This document shows positions 8,116 through 18,456 of a stretch of 64,000 bases of DNA, piece by piece. Below the pieces are notes generated by a model that was given only the letters and a program-made list of their open reading frames with translations, was not told where the DNA came from and searched no databases. The stretch covers positions 1 to 64,000 of the forward strand of contig NZ_NXLY01000004.1 of assembly GCF_005406225.1 (NCBI RefSeq), read 5' to 3'. The DNA comes from Campylobacter taeniopygiae (GTDB taxonomy: Bacteria > Campylobacterota > Campylobacteria > Campylobacterales > Campylobacteraceae). The position numbers and the translations under genes were made by a program. Numbering within the stretch: position 1 is the first letter of the stretch; every line of letters starts with the position of its first letter.

Positions 8116-9087
8116 ATGAAAATTTTCATCCATCTTCCCACTTGGTTAGGCGATGCTGTGATGGCTTCAGTAGCTTTATACGGCATAAAAGAATATTTTA
8201 AAGACGCTGAGTTTATCCTTTATGGATCTTTTGCTTCCACCCAGCTTTTTAAAAATTTTTCCCATTCTAAAATCATCATAGAGGATAGAAAAAAACGCTA
8301 TAAACAAGCCTTAAAACTACGCAAAGAATTTAAAATAGACTTTGCCATCTCTTTTAGATCGGCCTTATCTTCTAAAATCATTTTAAATATATTAAGAGCG
8401 AAAAAAAGATATTTTTTTAACAAGCGTAATTTTAAAGAAGAACATCAAGTTTTAAAATACCTTTATTTTGTAGAAAATTCTTTTAATTTCAAAATTCATT
8501 CTAAAGAACTGCGACTCCCAATCAAAGCAAGATTTCCACATCCATTGATACTTAAAAATGGTAAAAAAATTCTAGGGATCAATCCAGGAGCTACTTTTGG
8601 AAGTGCTAAGCGTTGGGATGCTAAGTATTTTGCCGAGGTAGCAAAAGAATTTTCAAAAAGCCATGAAATTTTAATTTTTGGTGCAGGTAATGGCGAACAA
8701 ATTCTTTGCGATGAGATCGAAAAGCTTTTAAAAAAATCAAACATTAAAGCTAAAAATCTTTGCAATAAAACAAGCATTCAAACCTTATGTCAAAATATAG
8801 CTTTTTGTGATCTTTTTATCACAAACGATAGCGGCCCTATGCACATAGCAGCTGCTTATAAAATCAAAACCATAGCTATCTTTGGTCCTACCAAATTTAC
8901 TCAAACCTCGCCTTGGCAAAATCCTAACGCAAAATTAGTGCATTTAAATCTAGACTGTATGCCTTGTATGCAAAAAACTTGCCCTTTAAAACATCATAAA
9001 TGCATGAAAGATTTAAAACCTGAATTGGTTTTAAATCTTTCATCAAAACTTCTCATCAACCATTTGACAAAGTGCATGGATGATTAA
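8116..9087 (+). CDS. waaF: ADP-heptose:LPS heptosyltransferase II
   Basis: The 323-residue GT9 (GT-B) protein adds the second heptose to the LOS inner core at the cytoplasmic face of the inner membrane. It begins [16 protein letters not shown], the classic WaaF N-terminus with the conserved LGD. It has the [14 protein letters not shown] donor-site segment near 157-170, the [11 protein letters not shown] motif and IFGPT further on. It sits beside the genes that make ADP-heptose and points toward them; its last 45 bases overlap the 3' end of gmhA. A 17-bp inverted repeat lies inside its final codons. The start follows an AAGG ribosome site. Confidence 0.95.
   Translation: MKIFIHLPTWLGDAVMASVALYGIKEYFKDAEFILYGSFASTQLFKNFSHSKIIIEDRKKRYKQALKLRKEFKIDFAISFRSALSSKIILNILRAKKRYFFNKRNFKEEHQVLKYLYFVENSFNFKIHSKELRLPIKARFPHPLILKNGKKILGINPGATFGSAKRWDAKYFAEVAKEFSKSHEILIFGAGNGEQILCDEIEKLLKKSNIKAKNLCNKTSIQTLCQNIAFCDLFITNDSGPMHIAAAYKIKTIAIFGPTKFTQTSPWQNPNAKLVHLNLDCMPCMQKTCPLKHHKCMKDLKPELVLNLSSKLLINHLTKCMDD
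9004..9043 (-). terminator. 17-bp stem hairpin at the waaF/gmhA convergence
   Basis: Bases 9004-9020 are perfectly complementary to 9027-9043 around a 6-base loop. The stem begins at the gmhA stop codon, as expected for a terminator of the gmhA operon, but it also lies in waaF coding sequence. The downstream T tract is weak on the minus strand, so its role as terminator is inferred. Confidence 0.55.
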
Positions 9088-9603
9088 AATATGCATTTCT
9101 TGAATTCTTGCTGTATCATTACTTGGCACAACAAGATTGTAATCACAAATTTCATTCATTTTGCCACCACTTTTTCCACTTAGTCCTATGCAAAGCATTT
9201 TGAGTTCTTTCGCTTTTTTAAAAGCCTCTAAAACATTAGGACTATTTCCACTTGTTGATATTCCCACTAAGATATCTTTTTCATTTGCCAAAGCCTCAAG
9301 CTGTCTTGAAAATACAAACTCAAATCCGTAATCATTGCCTATAGCACTAAGTGCTGAAGTATCAGTAGTTAAAGCTATACCCGCTAAAGCCTTGCGTTCT
9401 TTTTTATAACGACCGCTAAGTTCAGCGGCAAAATGCTGAGAATCTGCAGCACTTCCACCATTTCCACAAATAAGAATTTTGCCGTGCTCTTTTAAGCACT
9501 GACATATCAATTCACCTACTTTTGCAATTTGTCCTTTAAGAATTTCACTCGCTTTTAATACTTCTTGATGCTCTTGCCATTCTTTTTCTATAAGATCAAT
9601 CAT
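9043..9603 (-). CDS. gmhA: Sedoheptulose-7-phosphate isomerase
   Basis: The 186-residue SIS-domain protein converts sedoheptulose 7-phosphate to D-glycero-D-manno-heptose 7-phosphate, the first step of ADP-heptose synthesis. Visible features are [18 protein letters not shown] (phosphate loop, near 45-62), the [19 protein letters not shown] stretch, [11 protein letters not shown] and the HIL motif near the C-terminus with a metal-binding His. The length is normal. It is the last gene of the hldD-hldE-gmhA series and follows hldE by one base. Confidence 0.96.
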   Translation of the reverse strand: MIDLIEKEWQEHQEVLKASEILKGQIAKVGELICQCLKEHGKILICGNGGSAADSQHFAAELSGRYKKERKALAGIALTTDTSALSAIGNDYGFEFVFSRQLEALANEKDILVGISTSGNSPNVLEAFKKAKELKMLCIGLSGKSGGKMNEICDYNLVVPSNDTARIQEMHILIIHALCQMVDEKF

Positions 9604-9604
9604 T

Positions 9605-10984
9605 TTATTTCCTAATTTTTTCTATAATTTTACTCGTGCTAAAACCCTCTTCAAATTCGATCAATTCAACCCTTGAAACAAGATCAGCCCCTACAACTTC
9701 CTTACCTTGATAATCAGCACCCTTAACCAAGATATCAGGCTTTAAGTCCGCGATTAATTTTAAAGGTGTATCTTCATTAAAGATCACAACAAAATCCACA
9801 AAATAAAAAGCCGCCAACATACAAGCTCTTTGAAACTCTGAATTTATAGGTCTTTCACTTCCCTTTAAACGGCGCACACTCTCATCAGAATTTAGCCCTA
9901 CTATTAACACATCACCTAGTTTTTTCGCTTTTTGAAGATACTTTATATGCCCAAAATGCACTATATCAAAACATCCATTAGTAAAAACGACTTTTTTATT
10001 TTTATCGCTTAAAATTTTCATAAGCTCATTTTTACTAACAATTTTTTTCTCCAAATCACTTCTTTTAAAGCTTTTTATCTCATCAAAACTCACACTCACA
10101 CTACCCACTTTACTCACAACAACCGCTGCTGCCTCATTGGCAATTTCACAAGCTTTAAAAATATCCACTTTATTTGCTAAACAAAAAGCTAAAACCGCGA
10201 TCACGCTATCCCCTGCTCCGGTAACATCATATACTTCCAAAGCCTTAGCTGGTGCAATGTGTAATTTTTGATCATACACTGCAATTCCCGCTTCTGAAAG
10301 AGTGATCATGGAATATTTTAAATTAAAATCATCTTTTAATTTTTTAATGCCTTTTTCTAAATTCTCTCCATCTAAATTTTCAAATTTTAAAGCCTCTAAA
10401 GCTTCTTTTTTGTTTGGAGTGAGTAAAGTTGCGCCACTATATTTGCTAAAATCACTCCCTTTTGGATCGATTAAAATAGGAATGTTTAATTCATTAGCTT
10501 TTTGTATAAATGCTTTGCATACCTTAGAAGTTAAAACCCCTTTAGCATAATCACTCAAAACCACTGCTTGAAAATCTTTAATGTATTTGCAAAATAAAGC
10601 GATGAGTTCTTCTTCTAAAACTATATCATTTACATCTTCTTCATCAAGCCTTAATACTTGCTGATTATGTGCCATAATACGATTTTTAAAAGGAGTTTTA
10701 CGTCCCTTTTGGATTAAAAACTCGCCCTTTAAATTTTCTTTTAAAAATTCACTATTTCTATCATCGCCTATCACACCCAATGCAAAAACATCCGCTCCTA
10801 AGCTTTTTAAATTCGCATAAACATTTGCAGCTCCACCAAGTCTTTGATCTTGCTTTAAAGTTTTTGCCACTAAAACAGGGGCTTCAGGACTAATACGCGA
10901 ACAATCACACCAAGTGTAATTATCCACCATAAAATCCCCAATAATAAGAATTTTAGGTCTTTGCTGACTTAAAAATTCAAGCAT
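9605..10984 (-). CDS. hldE: Bifunctional heptose 7-phosphate kinase / heptose 1-phosphate adenylyltransferase
   Basis: The 459-residue protein joins two enzymes of ADP-heptose synthesis. Residues 1-~310 form a ribokinase-like (PfkB) kinase with the N-terminal [24 protein letters not shown] and the catalytic [14 protein letters not shown]. From about 330, [21 protein letters not shown] is the nucleotidyltransferase HxGH signature, followed by [14 protein letters not shown]. The kinase acts on heptose 7-phosphate; after GmhB removes the 7-phosphate, the second domain activates heptose 1-phosphate. Its start overlaps the hldD end by eight bases, supporting co-translation. Confidence 0.96.
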   Translation of the reverse strand: MLEFLSQQRPKILIIGDFMVDNYTWCDCSRISPEAPVLVAKTLKQDQRLGGAANVYANLKSLGADVFALGVIGDDRNSEFLKENLKGEFLIQKGRKTPFKNRIMAHNQQVLRLDEEDVNDIVLEEELIALFCKYIKDFQAVVLSDYAKGVLTSKVCKAFIQKANELNIPILIDPKGSDFSKYSGATLLTPNKKEALEALKFENLDGENLEKGIKKLKDDFNLKYSMITLSEAGIAVYDQKLHIAPAKALEVYDVTGAGDSVIAVLAFCLANKVDIFKACEIANEAAAVVVSKVGSVSVSFDEIKSFKRSDLEKKIVSKNELMKILSDKNKKVVFTNGCFDIVHFGHIKYLQKAKKLGDVLIVGLNSDESVRRLKGSERPINSEFQRACMLAAFYFVDFVVIFNEDTPLKLIADLKPDILVKGADYQGKEVVGADLVSRVELIEFEEGFSTSKIIEKIRK

Positions 10985-11927
10985 TCACTTCCTTTTCAAA
11001 AAGTCGTTTAATTTCATCTAAATAATCCTTAATTCCTGCCTCAAGACTAAATTTTGGCTGATAAGCCCAATCTTTAGAAAGATCAGCTTGAGTATGAAAT
11101 TGATAAGCTTTAACATAAGGATTTGGAATATACTCGCAAGGTAAATTTGTGCCTAGTTCTTTTTGCAAAATATCAACTATATCTTGAAAAGTCCTTGCTA
11201 CACCACTACCTACGTTATAAACACCGCATTTAGAATCAAGTGCAACCAAATTCGCATCAATAGCATCTTTAATATACACAAAATCTCTATAAATTTGATC
11301 ACTCTTTTCAAATAAACGAGGATTTTTACCTGCTAAAATTTGATGGCCAAATTGCACTACCATAGAGGCGGTTTTATTTTTATAAAATTCACCTTTTCCA
11401 TACACATTAAAATATCTAAGTCCGACAAGATGGGCTTTATCATAATATTTTCTTGCGATTTTATCCATCATAAGTTTTGAAAATGCATAAGGGTTTTTAG
11501 GATCTTCAACCCCAACTTTTTGAGGACTTGATTGATTACCATAAACTGAAGCAGAACTTGCATAAATCAATTTTGCATTGATATCTATACTCAATTCTAT
11601 AAAATCTTTAAAAGTATTTAAATTTGTTGTTAAAACTTTATTTTGATTATAAACTGTAGTATCTGAAATAGCTGCTTTATGAAAAATCACATCGGGCTTA
11701 AAGTTTTTAATCTTTTGTAAAGTTTTTTCATCTTTAATATCCCCAACGTAAAGCTCACCATCAAAATCAAGCAAATTTTTAAAATGTCCAAAACATTCTA
11801 AATTTCCATTATCTAAAAGTTCATTGCTTGACATTTTATCAATGATTAAAATTTCATGATCTTTTTGCAATTCTAAAGCAAGTCCAGATCCTATAAAACC
11901 TGCTCCACCCGTAATGGCTATTTTCAT
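10977..11927 (-). CDS. hldD: ADP-L-glycero-D-manno-heptose 6-epimerase
   Basis: The 316-residue extended short-chain dehydrogenase makes the L-glycero heptose used by heptosyltransferases. It shows the NADP-binding [16 protein letters not shown] at 4-19, the catalytic Ser region [11 protein letters not shown], the YAFSK (Tyr-x-x-x-Lys) pair and the RYFNVYG segment. The length fits the family. It follows gmhB with a four-base ATGA-type overlap and overlaps hldE, so gmhB-hldD-hldE-gmhA is read as one operon. Confidence 0.95.
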   Translation of the reverse strand: MKIAITGGAGFIGSGLALELQKDHEILIIDKMSSNELLDNGNLECFGHFKNLLDFDGELYVGDIKDEKTLQKIKNFKPDVIFHKAAISDTTVYNQNKVLTTNLNTFKDFIELSIDINAKLIYASSASVYGNQSSPQKVGVEDPKNPYAFSKLMMDKIARKYYDKAHLVGLRYFNVYGKGEFYKNKTASMVVQFGHQILAGKNPRLFEKSDQIYRDFVYIKDAIDANLVALDSKCGVYNVGSGVARTFQDIVDILQKELGTNLPCEYIPNPYVKAYQFHTQADLSKDWAYQPKFSLEAGIKDYLDEIKRLFEKEVNA

Positions 11928-12442
11928 TTATTTTTTCCTTTCTCAAAAAAACTTAAAACTTCTTTTAAATTTTCAAATTGCTTAAAAAAATTTCCTTCTT
12001 TTTTTTCTTGACTAACCAAAATCAAAGTTTTGATGTTTGCATTAAAACCCGCTTGCATATCGCTTAAATTATCCCCTATAAATACAGAATTTTCCATATC
12101 TATATCAAATTCTTTTTTAGCCTTTAAAAGCATACCAGGCTTAGGCTTTCTACAATCGCAATCTTGCAAATGCGGACAATGATAAATTTTAGAAAAATGA
12201 ATTTTTTCCTTTTCAAATTCTTTCAAGAAAAAATCACAAAGCTTAGAAAAATCTTCCTCGCTATAATACCCTCTTGCGATACCTGATTGATTTGTAATGA
12301 TAAAAAGCAAATAATCCTTTTTTAAAAAATAACGACACAAATCAAAAATACCTTCACAAAATTCAAAATCTTCGATTTTATAAACATATTTTTTGTCGAT
12401 ATTTATAACACCATCTCTATCTAAAAATAACGCTTTTTTCAT
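11924..12442 (-). CDS. gmhB: D-glycero-D-manno-heptose 1,7-bisphosphate 7-phosphatase
   Basis: The 172-residue HAD-superfamily phosphatase has LFLDRDGVIN with the nucleophile/acid Asp pair near residues 7-9, the TNQSG motif, the zinc-binding CPHLQDCDCRKP cluster typical of GmhB, the KPGM lysine region and FIGDNLSDMQAG (motif IV). It removes the 7-phosphate between the two HldE reactions. It is the promoter-proximal gene of the heptose operon and is divergent from cytochrome c553 across 156 AT-rich bases. Confidence 0.95.
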   Translation of the reverse strand: MKKALFLDRDGVINIDKKYVYKIEDFEFCEGIFDLCRYFLKKDYLLFIITNQSGIARGYYSEEDFSKLCDFFLKEFEKEKIHFSKIYHCPHLQDCDCRKPKPGMLLKAKKEFDIDMENSVFIGDNLSDMQAGFNANIKTLILVSQEKKEGNFFKQFENLKEVLSFFEKGKNK

Positions 12443-12555
12443 AAAAAATATTATAGTATATTTTAAAAAAATATCAGCTTTTAAAATAAAAAATATTGCA
12501 AAAAATAAAAATATATTCTTTGAAATGATTAAGGAGATTATAAAAATATAAGATA

Positions 12556-12561
12556 TATAAT
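12556..12561 (+). promoter_or_regulatory. -10 promoter element for cytochrome c553
   Basis: A consensus TATAAT lies 38 bases before the start codon. The upstream sequence is T/A-periodic without a clear -35, as is usual for Campylobacter housekeeping promoters. A strong AAGGAG ribosome site (12584-12589) follows ten bases before the ATG. Confidence 0.6.
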
Positions 12562-12598
12562 AGCTTTGACATTAAATTAAATTAAGGAGAAGTGTCAA

Positions 12599-12901
12599 AT
12601 GAAAAAAATGTTAGTAATCTCTGCATTAGCATGTATCGGTGTTTCAGCTTTTGCTGCTGATGGTGCAACTATATTTAAAAAATGTGCGGTATGCCACGGT
12701 GCAAAAGCAGATAAAGTTTATTTAAATAAAGTTCCAGCTCTTAAAACTTTAAGCTTTGAAGAAAGAGCACAAGCACTTAAAGAATATAAAGCAGGCACAA
12801 GAAACAAATTTGGCCAAGGTGCTATTATGAAAGTTCAATTAAATAGCTTAAGCGAAGCTGATTTAGAAGCTGTTGATAAATATATTGAAACTTTAAAATA
12901 A
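12599..12901 (+). CDS. Periplasmic cytochrome c553
   Basis: The 100-residue protein has a signal peptide (MKKMLVISALACIGVSAFA, cut before ADG) and a single class I haem c site CAVCH at about residues 29-33. The likely distal Met ligand is in GQGAIMKVQL near the C-terminus. It would shuttle electrons in the periplasm, plausibly between the bc1 complex (petABC, this window) and terminal oxidases. It is monocistronic, with its own promoter and a terminator hairpin downstream. It corresponds to Cj1153 in order and size (from memory). Confidence 0.92.
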   Translation: MKKMLVISALACIGVSAFAADGATIFKKCAVCHGAKADKVYLNKVPALKTLSFEERAQALKEYKAGTRNKFGQGAIMKVQLNSLSEADLEAVDKYIETLK

Positions 12902-12907
12902 TTTCAA

Positions 12908-12932
12908 AGCTTTCATTTTTATAATGAAAGCT
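12908..12932 (+). terminator. Rho-independent terminator after cytochrome c553
   Basis: A 10-bp perfect stem (12908-12917 with 12923-12932, five-base loop) starts six bases after the stop codon and is followed by a T-rich stretch (CAATCTTTTTTATC). It lies between convergent genes and may also slow readthrough from ccoS. Confidence 0.75.
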
Positions 12933-13135
12933 CAATCTTTTTTATCTTTTAAAGCCTTTTTTTTACGATTTTCAAGCTCTATAGCATCACGTAAAGACTC
13001 TTCATCATCATTTAAAGTAACAAATTTGTAATCATCATCAAATTGTTTAGTTTTTATTCCCCAAAGCAAGATAGCTAAAATCACACAAAAACCAAGAATT
13101 GAAACAGCTATCATCATCGTAATCACACTATTCAT
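12932..13135 (-). CDS. ccoS: Cytochrome oxidase maturation protein CcoS
   Basis: The 67-residue protein has one N-terminal transmembrane helix (about 5-27) and a short charged tail containing a DDDYKFVTLNDDEES segment, the CcoS pattern. In other proteobacteria CcoS is needed to load cofactors into the cbb3-type oxidase. It overlaps the 3' end of the copper ATPase ccoI by eight bases, the usual ccoI-ccoS pairing, which supports the name. Confidence 0.88.
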   Translation of the reverse strand: MNSVITMMIAVSILGFCVILAILLWGIKTKQFDDDYKFVTLNDDEESLRDAIELENRKKKALKDKKD

Positions 13136-15488
13136 TTTTTATCCTTAAAGCATTTAAAACCACCATTATACTACTAAAAGACATAGAAATCGCTGCAATT
13201 AAAGGATTGATAAGTCCTAAAAAAGCCAAAGGTATAGTACAGGCATTATAAAGTAAAGAAAGAGCTAAATTTTGCTTGATGATTTTATAAGTATTTTTTG
13301 AAATTTGTATAGCATTTTTTAAAGAATTTAAATCATTTTTTAAAAGCAAAATATCACTATTTTCGATCGCCAAATCACTTCCTTCACGCAAACTTACAGA
13401 AACAGCAGCGTATTTTAATGCCAAAGCATCATTAACCCCATCACCCACAAACAAAACTTTTTTATTTTGACTTAGTTGCTCTATGGTTTGCATTTTTTCT
13501 TCAGGCAAACAAGCAGCTTTAAAATCTGAAATTTCAAGCTCATTAGCAATTTTTTCAACTGCTTTATAATTATCGCCGCTTAAAATCATCACTTGAGTTT
13601 TTATAGATTTAAGATAAGTGATCAAGTCTTTAGCTCCTTCTCTTAAAACACTTGAAAATTCAAAATAAGCCAAAACCTCATCATTTTTAGCAAAAATAAA
13701 ATGAGAATTATTAAATTCTTTATCAAAAACTATGTTATTTTCTTGTAAAAATTTCAAATTTCCACCTAAAAAAACTTTATCGCTTATTACAGCCTTAATG
13801 CCCTTTGCTTGTATATTACTCACTTCTTTAAAATCCAAATTTAAACGTTTAGCGTTTTTATTTTTACTTAAAAATTGCGCGACACTTTTTGAAATCGGAT
13901 GATTTGAAAGCGAAACAAAGGTATAAATTTCATCAATATTTAATTTTTCATGCAAGAAAAAATCTTTCACCTCTAAATTAGGCTTAGTTAAAACTCCTGT
14001 TTTATCAAATACAACCGTATTGCATTTTGAAAGATCTTCAACCACACTTGAACTCTTAAATAAAATTGCTTTTTTTAGTGCTCTACCAAGTGCTACAAGA
14101 TTGCTAACTGGAGTAGCCAAAGCTAAAGCACAAGGACAAGCTATGATTAAAACTGAAATGGCATTGATTAAAGAAATTTCAATTCCAGCCTTATAATAAA
14201 AAAACCACACCAAAAAGCATATCAAAGCAAAACTTAAAACCACGCGAGAAAAATAAGAAGAAATTTGAGAAACCAAACTTTCAAGTTTTGCTTTTTTCAT
14301 ACTTGCAAATTCCAAAAGCTTTATGATTTGACTTAATTTGGAATCATTGTAAATTTTACTCGCCTCATATTCAATACTTCCATCTAAAACAATACAAGCA
14401 GAATTGATCACATCTCCTTGCTTAACCAAACAAGGCTCGTTTTCTCCACTTAAGGATGAAGTATCAATACTTGCTTCACCTTTTTTACAAATCCCATCGA
14501 TTAAAATTTTATCTCCACTTTTGAGTAAAATCCTATCCCCTACACACACTTTTTGCACTTCTTTAGGACTAAAATCTTTTCCATTAAAAACCATAACCTC
14601 ATTTTGCAAAAAATCATTCAAACCGTCTATAGTGTCTAGAGCGCGTTTTTTGCTAAACATTTCAAGATATTTTCCTATAAATACAAAGCAAATAATCATC
14701 GCAACCGAATCAAAATAAACCTCAGAAGATCTTGTAAACATAGCCCATAAAGAATAGCTATACGCCAAAGTAGCGCCGCTAATGACTAAAGTATCCATAT
14801 TAAGGCTTTTAAGTTTTAAAGATCTCAAAGCACTTTTATAAAAATTAGATCCGGTATAAAAAAGAACAGGAGAGCAAAGAATGAATTCAAAAAAATTCAA
14901 AATATCTTTTGTATCTCTATCCATACCGCTAAAAAAACCAGCATATTTTGCCACTGCAATCCACATGATATTCATCACACAAGCAATACCCACTACAAGC
15001 TTAGAATAAAATTCCCTTTTCATCAAATCAGCTTTTTTCGAGCTTTTAGCAGGATTATACGCACTTGCTTTATAGCCTATGCTTTCGATTAAATTTAAAA
15101 TTTGACTCAAAGAAATACTTTCTTTATCGAAAACTATCCTTGCTTTATGGCTTAAATGATTGATATCTAGTTCTAAAATTCCTTGCTGTTTGATTAAAAT
15201 CTTTTCATTAAGCCACACACAAGCTGCACATTCAATACCATGAATCATAAGATAAATTTCACTAAAACCTTCCTTAGTTTGAGTGATAAATTCATCATAA
15301 TTTTTATTTGAAAATTCTAAATTTACAGGCTTTAAAGATCGATCTCCTAATCTTTCATAAAATTCATCCAAGCCCGTTTCATGCAAGATTTTCCAAACAC
15401 TCTCACATCCTTTACAACAAAAAAATTTATCTTTATAAAGAATCATTTGGGATTTTTGATAACTTAATCTACAATGTTCACATTTCAT
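13128..15488 (-). CDS. ccoI: Copper-transporting P1B-type ATPase for cbb3 oxidase assembly
   Basis: The 786-residue P-type ATPase begins with a cysteine-rich zinc-ribbon-like domain (CEHC at 3-6, FCCKGC near 23-28), seen in CcoI/FixI proteins. A heavy-metal domain (GIECAACVWLNE) follows. The membrane part carries the metal-binding CPCALALATP, the phosphorylated Asp in DKTGVLT, the SNHPISK HP motif and VGDGVNDALALK. Together with ccoS this marks the oxidase-assembly exporter, which feeds copper to the cbb3 oxidase rather than serving for resistance. The DKTG segment reads GVLT rather than the usual GTLT, a conservative change. Confidence 0.92.
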   Translation of the reverse strand: MKCEHCRLSYQKSQMILYKDKFFCCKGCESVWKILHETGLDEFYERLGDRSLKPVNLEFSNKNYDEFITQTKEGFSEIYLMIHGIECAACVWLNEKILIKQQGILELDINHLSHKARIVFDKESISLSQILNLIESIGYKASAYNPAKSSKKADLMKREFYSKLVVGIACVMNIMWIAVAKYAGFFSGMDRDTKDILNFFEFILCSPVLFYTGSNFYKSALRSLKLKSLNMDTLVISGATLAYSYSLWAMFTRSSEVYFDSVAMIICFVFIGKYLEMFSKKRALDTIDGLNDFLQNEVMVFNGKDFSPKEVQKVCVGDRILLKSGDKILIDGICKKGEASIDTSSLSGENEPCLVKQGDVINSACIVLDGSIEYEASKIYNDSKLSQIIKLLEFASMKKAKLESLVSQISSYFSRVVLSFALICFLVWFFYYKAGIEISLINAISVLIIACPCALALATPVSNLVALGRALKKAILFKSSSVVEDLSKCNTVVFDKTGVLTKPNLEVKDFFLHEKLNIDEIYTFVSLSNHPISKSVAQFLSKNKNAKRLNLDFKEVSNIQAKGIKAVISDKVFLGGNLKFLQENNIVFDKEFNNSHFIFAKNDEVLAYFEFSSVLREGAKDLITYLKSIKTQVMILSGDNYKAVEKIANELEISDFKAACLPEEKMQTIEQLSQNKKVLFVGDGVNDALALKYAAVSVSLREGSDLAIENSDILLLKNDLNSLKNAIQISKNTYKIIKQNLALSLLYNACTIPLAFLGLINPLIAAISMSFSSIMVVLNALRIKNE

Positions 15489-15625
15489 AATTAATCTTTA
15501 AAAAATATTTTTTTATAATTATAAACAAATATATGCAAATTATTTGACAAAAAGTATATTTTTTTATTAAAATCACAATTTTAATTTACTACTGCAAATG
15601 ACTGCATAATTTCTTGCGAGGGCTT

Positions 15626-16924
15626 ATGGAAAAAGAAAAAAAACAACATCAAAGAACCCATATTCCAGTTGAGGGTTATAAAATAGAAGACTTAAAATTA
15701 CTTGATTTAGAAAATTTAGTCAAAATTGCAAACGAATGCGAAATAGAAAATCCACGCGAATTTCGTCGCCAAGAACTTATTTTTGAGATTTTAAAAGCAC
15801 AAACTAAAAAAGGCGGCTTTATACTTTTTACCGGAATTTTAGAAATTTCAAGTGAAGGTTATGGCTTTTTAAGAGGTATGGATTCTAACTTAAGCGATAG
15901 TGTTAATGATGCTTATGTTTCTAATTCTCAAATCCGTAAATTTGCATTGCGTGTAGGCGATATCGTCACAGGACAAGTTAGAGAACCTAAAGATCAAGAA
16001 AAATATTACGCACTTTTAAAAATCGAAGCGATCAATTACATGCCTTTACAAGAAGCTAAAGAAAGGCCATTATTTGACAATCTAACTCCGATTTTCCCTA
16101 CTGAAAAAATCAAACTCGAATACGATCCTATGAAATTAACAGGACGCGTTTTAGATCTTTTTACCCCTATAGGAAAAGGGCAACGTGGGCTTATTGTAGC
16201 GCCGCCTAGAACAGGTAAAACAGAACTCATGAAAGAATTAGCAGCTGCAATTGCTAGAAATCACCCAGAAATGCATTTAATCGTTCTTTTGGTTGATGAA
16301 AGACCTGAAGAAGTAACCGATATGCAACGTTGTGTTAAGGGTGAAGTTTTTAGCTCCACTTTTGATTTACCTGCTTATAATCACGTTCGCGTTGCAGAAC
16401 TTGTTATAGAAAAAGCAAAAAGAATGGTTGAAACAGGCAAGGATGTCATCATTTTACTTGATAGCATCACAAGACTTGCTAGAGCTTACAATACAGCAAC
16501 TCCTAGCAGTGGAAAAGTTTTAAGTGGTGGTGTAGATGCAAACGCACTCCATAAACCAAAACGCTTTTTTGGCGCCGCTAGAAATATAGAAAATGGTGGA
16601 TCTTTAACCATCATAGCTACAGCATTAATCGACACCGGTTCTAGAATGGATGATGTGATTTTTGAAGAATTCAAAGGAACAGGAAATAGTGAAATCGTAC
16701 TTGATAGAAATATTTCTGATAGAAGAATTTATCCTGCAATCAATATCATCAAATCAGGAACAAGAAAAGAAGAACTTTTACAAGGTGTTGGGGAACTTCA
16801 AAAAATTTGGGCAATACGCTCGGCTATTTCTCAAATGGATGATGTTGAAGCACTTAAATTTTTATATTCTAAAATGCTAAAAACTAAAGACAATGTCGAA
16901 CTTTTATCTATAATGAATGAGTAA
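15626..16924 (+). CDS. rho: Transcription termination factor Rho
   Basis: The 432-residue hexameric RNA helicase has an N-terminal Rho domain, the RNA-binding cold-shock-like fold (GYGFLRGMD), the Walker [15 protein letters not shown], Walker [17 protein letters not shown] and the Q/R-loop region. I chose the ATG at 15626 because a GAGGG ribosome site lies just before it; a TTG twelve bases upstream is open but has no spaced site. It is followed two bases later by dnaX, so the two are co-transcribed, as in related genomes. Confidence 0.97.
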   Translation: MEKEKKQHQRTHIPVEGYKIEDLKLLDLENLVKIANECEIENPREFRRQELIFEILKAQTKKGGFILFTGILEISSEGYGFLRGMDSNLSDSVNDAYVSNSQIRKFALRVGDIVTGQVREPKDQEKYYALLKIEAINYMPLQEAKERPLFDNLTPIFPTEKIKLEYDPMKLTGRVLDLFTPIGKGQRGLIVAPPRTGKTELMKELAAAIARNHPEMHLIVLLVDERPEEVTDMQRCVKGEVFSSTFDLPAYNHVRVAELVIEKAKRMVETGKDVIILLDSITRLARAYNTATPSSGKVLSGGVDANALHKPKRFFGAARNIENGGSLTIIATALIDTGSRMDDVIFEEFKGTGNSEIVLDRNISDRRIYPAINIIKSGTRKEELLQGVGELQKIWAIRSAISQMDDVEALKFLYSKMLKTKDNVELLSIMNE

Positions 16925-16926
16925 AA

Positions 16927-18456
16927 ATGCTTCAAGCACTAGCCGTTAAATATAGACCAAAAACCTTTGATGAGCTTATAGGGCAAAAAACTGTTAGCAC
17001 AAGTTTAAAATACGCACTCAATAACAACCGCCTAGCCCATGCTTATCTTTTTTCAGGTTTAAGAGGTAGTGGAAAAACCTCTAGTGCTAGAATTTTTTCT
17101 CGAGCTTTGGTTTGCGATCAAGGGCCTAGCGATACTCCTTGTGGAACTTGTAAGCAGTGTATCGCGGCTTTAGAGGGAAAACACATCGATATCATAGAAA
17201 TGGATGCGGCAAGTAATCGTGGTCTTGAAGATATACAAGCTTTGATCGAACAAACTAAATACGCTCCTTCTATGGCTCGTTTTAAAATTTTCATTATCGA
17301 TGAAGTGCATATGCTTACCCCTCAAGCTGCAAACGCACTTTTAAAAACCCTAGAAGAACCGCCAAGCTATGTAAAATTTATACTTGCAACCACCGATCCT
17401 TTAAAACTTCCCGCTACGGTTTTATCAAGGACTCAACATTTTCGCTTTAAGCAAATTCCACAAAGCGAAATTCAAAATCATCTTAAAGAGATTCTCATCA
17501 AAGAAAATGTTCGTTTTGAAGAAGAAGCTTTAAAATTTCTTGCAAGAAGTGGCAATGGATCTTTAAGAGATACGCTGACTTTGCTTGATCAAGCTATTAT
17601 TTTTTGTCAAAATGATATTAGCGTACTTAAAATCACTGATATGTTAGGCTTTTTAGATCCAAATAAAATCAAAGAATTTTACCATGCTATTTTGACTAAA
17701 AACAAAGAAAAAGTTTTTGAGTTTTTAGATGAGCTTAAAGAATATGAAGCCTCTAGCGTTATAGATGAGATGCTATTTTATCTTAAAGAAAGTTTTTTTG
17801 CTAGAAGCACTGAATTTTCAACTCTAATTTATGAAAGATTTTTCCGTATTTTAGCTCGTGCTAAAAATATGATTTGCGATGATGATGGCTTTACGCTTTG
17901 TGTGATGGCTTTTATGATGATGGAAGCAAGTTATCTTAAAGAAATTGATACACAAATCAATGAAATGGAGCAAAAAAAAGCTGAAAATATCACTCCAAAA
18001 ATCACACCGATTTTAGAACAAAAAATTGAGGAAAAACCAAAAGCAAAAAATGCCTATGAATTGCTTTTAGAAGCTATATACGATAGAGATTATGAACTTG
18101 GGGAATGTTTTGAAAAAAGCACTCGATTTATCAGTTATGAAGATGAGATTTTAACGATCAGTTCTAATGCAACAGGGGAAAATCGTACCCAACTTAATAA
18201 AGGCTTTAAACTCATACAAGAGCTTTTAAAAGATAAATTAGGACAAAATGCAAAAATTGCTGTGCAAAAAGAAATAGTCATTGATGAAAGCAAACTCCAA
18301 TCCATCACTCAAGAACCTAGCACTCTTTCAAATTCAAAACTCGATCTTAATTCATCTTTTAATGAACTCAAGCAAGGTGCTAAAAAATTTAATCCCGAAG
18401 AAGATGTTAAAGAGGCTTTAAAAGATTGCTTTGGAGAGCCTCAAATTCAAGAATAA
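16927..18456 (+). CDS. dnaX: DNA polymerase III subunits gamma/tau
   Basis: The 509-residue clamp-loader ATPase has Walker A FSGLRGSGKTSSARIF near 44-59, a four-cysteine zinc module (CDQG...CGTCKQC), Walker B FIIDEVHML, a sensor 1 ATTD and the SRT(Q)HF arginine finger region. The C-terminal third is low-complexity and charged, with a tau-like tail. No clear slippery-sequence-plus-hairpin for a programmed short gamma form was noticed. It ends directly against the convergent copA stop with no gap. Confidence 0.95.
   Translation: MLQALAVKYRPKTFDELIGQKTVSTSLKYALNNNRLAHAYLFSGLRGSGKTSSARIFSRALVCDQGPSDTPCGTCKQCIAALEGKHIDIIEMDAASNRGLEDIQALIEQTKYAPSMARFKIFIIDEVHMLTPQAANALLKTLEEPPSYVKFILATTDPLKLPATVLSRTQHFRFKQIPQSEIQNHLKEILIKENVRFEEEALKFLARSGNGSLRDTLTLLDQAIIFCQNDISVLKITDMLGFLDPNKIKEFYHAILTKNKEKVFEFLDELKEYEASSVIDEMLFYLKESFFARSTEFSTLIYERFFRILARAKNMICDDDGFTLCVMAFMMMEASYLKEIDTQINEMEQKKAENITPKITPILEQKIEEKPKAKNAYELLLEAIYDRDYELGECFEKSTRFISYEDEILTISSNATGENRTQLNKGFKLIQELLKDKLGQNAKIAVQKEIVIDESKLQSITQEPSTLSNSKLDLNSSFNELKQGAKKFNPEEDVKEALKDCFGEPQIQE

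Noticed and set aside
15614-15625. TTG start four codons upstream for rho
   Set aside because: The ATG at 15626 has the GAGGG site and gives the usual Rho N-terminus.
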